36,604 nucleotides of DNA, from contig JAGWTS010000008.1 in NCBI GenBank assembly GCA_028868875.1, positions 1 to 36,604 of the forward strand, in the 5' to 3' direction. The translations under genes were made by a program, and so were the position numbers. Shown here piece by piece: positions 35,675 through 36,604 of this stretch. The stretch's first letter is position 1; every line of letters begins with the position of its first letter. Origin of the DNA: Burkholderiales bacterium. GTDB lineage: Bacteria; Pseudomonadota; Gammaproteobacteria; Burkholderiales; Burkholderiaceae_C. The notes beneath the pieces were generated by a model that worked only from the letters and a program-made list of their open reading frames with translations, made no database searches and was not told where the DNA came from.

Positions 35675-35854
35675 TGCGAAGTCCTCCTGCGACTTTCATC
35701 GAGTTTCGAGGATTCGTCTCGTCGCGGTCAACGGCTTTGCGCATTCTTGGCGAAGCCGAAACGCTTCGGCACATTGCGCTTTCGCCGCAGAAGCCACAGG
35801 CTGGAAGGGTGATCCGCGAGCGGATTGCAGCGTCCCCATTTCAGGGCCTAAATT

Positions 35855-35881
35855 CGGGTGCCCATTCTTCGGGCGCCCATT
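35855..35881. repeat. Two CGGGYGCCCATT repeats upstream of the CHRD gene
   Basis: CGGGTGCCCATT (35855-35866) and CGGGCGCCCATT (35870-35881) are spaced by 15 bases just before the CHRD ribosome site. They may be a regulator binding site or a small local duplication. Confidence 0.45.
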
Positions 35882-35902
35882 TGCTCGACTGGAGTTCATG
35901 TC

Positions 35903-36331
35903 ATGCGATTGCCCAATGGATTCATCTCGTCGGCGGCTCTGGCCGCGGTCTCCCTGGCCCTGTTGTCGGGTCCCGCGGCGGCAGCCGGACTCGCCTTGAG
36001 CCTGAGCGGCGACCACGAGGTACCGCCCGTGGCCACCGCGGCCAAGGGCAGCGGGACGATCACGGTCGGCGACGACGGCAGCGTCAGCGGCAGCATCCAG
36101 ACCACCGGCATTGCCGGCACGATGGCGCACATCCACATGGCTCCGAGCAAGGGCACGAACGGGCCGGTCATCATTCCGTTGACGCAATCGGCGCCCGGCG
36201 TCTGGTCGGTGCCGGCCGGCGCCAAGCTCTCGGCCGAGCAATTCGAGGCCTTCAAGGCCGGGCGGCTCTACGTCAACGTCCATTCCGCCGAACACAAGCC
36301 GGGCGAGATCAGGGCCGACCTGCAGCCCTGA
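35903..36331 (+). CDS. Secreted CHRD-domain protein
   Basis: This 142-residue protein has a signal peptide (MRLPNGFISSAALAAVSLALLSGPAAAAG, cleaved near residue 29) followed by one CHRD domain. Its signature pieces are GDHEVPPVATAAKGSGTITV, the AHIHMAP His cluster and LYVNVHSAEHKPGEIRADL. CHRD domains, named after chordin, form small immunoglobulin-like beta-sandwich proteins in the periplasm or outside the cell; their bacterial role is unknown. GGAG lies eight bases before ATG 35903. The gene is divergent from the dienelactone hydrolase-like gene with about 230 bases between them. Confidence 0.92.
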   Translation: MRLPNGFISSAALAAVSLALLSGPAAAAGLALSLSGDHEVPPVATAAKGSGTITVGDDGSVSGSIQTTGIAGTMAHIHMAPSKGTNGPVIIPLTQSAPGVWSVPAGAKLSAEQFEAFKAGRLYVNVHSAEHKPGEIRADLQP

Positions 36332-36352
36332 GCAAGCCAAACCCGCGCGCCG

Positions 36353-36604
36353 TCACATCGCGATGTAGCGCCCCGGGCGGTGGTTGACCGCGAGCGTCAG
36401 GTTCAGCACCAGGGCGCCGACGAGCGAATAGGCAACGCGCCGCGGGTCCGCCACGTAGAGCGCGGCGAGCACGATGGCGCTGTCCACCACCATCTGCACC
36501 TTGCCGGCGCGCCAGCCGCGCTCCTTTTGCAGCACGAGCGCGACGATGCCCACGCCGCCCAGGCTGGCGTGGTGGCGGAACAGCATGAGAAAGCCGGCGC
36601 CCAT
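36353..36604 (-). CDS. YitT-family membrane protein, 3' part only
   Basis: The 83 residues visible are the C-terminal half of a YitT-type (DUF161) membrane protein; the 5' part lies beyond the window. HHASLGGVGIVALVLQKERGWRAGKVQMVVD matches the conserved loop and helix of the family, followed by a membrane helix (VAYSLVGALVLNLTLAV) and a short polar tail NHRPGRY. The ATG at the window edge is probably an internal Met. Function of the family is not established. Confidence 0.75.
   Translation of the reverse strand: MGAGFLMLFRHHASLGGVGIVALVLQKERGWRAGKVQMVVDSAIVLAALYVADPRRVAYSLVGALVLNLTLAVNHRPGRYIAM

Overview
The window is GC-rich (about 70 percent by eye) and reads as chromosome of a betaproteobacterium, most likely a Burkholderiales member near Rubrivivax, Leptothrix or Methylibium. 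This is inference from three things: the DUF3717 domain (a Burkholderiales family), the riboswitch-led order thiC-thiO-thiS-thiG-thiDE, and the style of the GGDEF/EAL and histidine kinase proteins. I saw no tRNA, rRNA or CRISPR array. No gap between genes is longer than about 260 bases.

Layout. 1-3160: a MarR regulator, a metallo-beta-lactamase-fold hydrolase, a PaaI-type thioesterase, glyoxalase I (gloA) and a PaiB-like flavin protein, all on the plus strand. 3177-4727: two divergent exported proteins of unknown function. 4854-7544: a Spy/CpxP-like periplasmic protein with an OmpR-type regulator and its kinase, a Cpx/Rst-like envelope stress unit. 7738-9602 (minus): a DUF3717-DUF1289 protein coupled to a MATE exporter. 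9777-12071: a protein that may carry two AP2-like folds, an AT-richer repeat-bearing island, a small tail-anchored protein and a cyclase-FHA protein. 12097-14000: an orphan TRAP binding protein divergent from an SDR oxidoreductase. 14182-22510: a REC-PAS-GGDEF-EAL protein, a MASE3-type hybrid kinase with REC and HPt domains, and a convergent dCache-PAS kinase.

22596-24252 is an IS1380-type insertion sequence. I could place its imperfect 16-bp terminal repeats, and its right end abuts the start codon of gpsA. It is followed by a compact compatible-solute operon, gpsA - HAD phosphatase - ggpS - mscS (24253-28755). I read this as glucosylglycerol synthesis: GpsA makes glycerol 3-phosphate, GgpS joins it to glucose from ADP-glucose, the phosphatase releases glucosylglycerol, and the MscS channel vents solute on downshock. 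The phosphatase and synthase genes overlap in different frames by 44 bases, whereas several other proteobacteria carry them as one fused protein.

28778-34735 is the thiamin operon: a sigma-70 promoter, a TPP riboswitch starting at the predicted transcription start, then five genes with overlapping or closely spaced junctions. The window closes with a dienelactone-hydrolase-like protein, a secreted CHRD protein and the 3' part of a YitT-type membrane protein.

The places most worth a second look are the IS-capped glucosylglycerol operon, the 10.33-10.54 kb island (five CTGATC repeats and a 167-bp stretch bounded by perfect 12-bp inverted repeats beside the AP2-like gene), the cyclase-FHA protein with a non-standard purine-selecting pair, and the GGDEF-EAL regulator whose receiver domain lacks its switch Thr/Ser.
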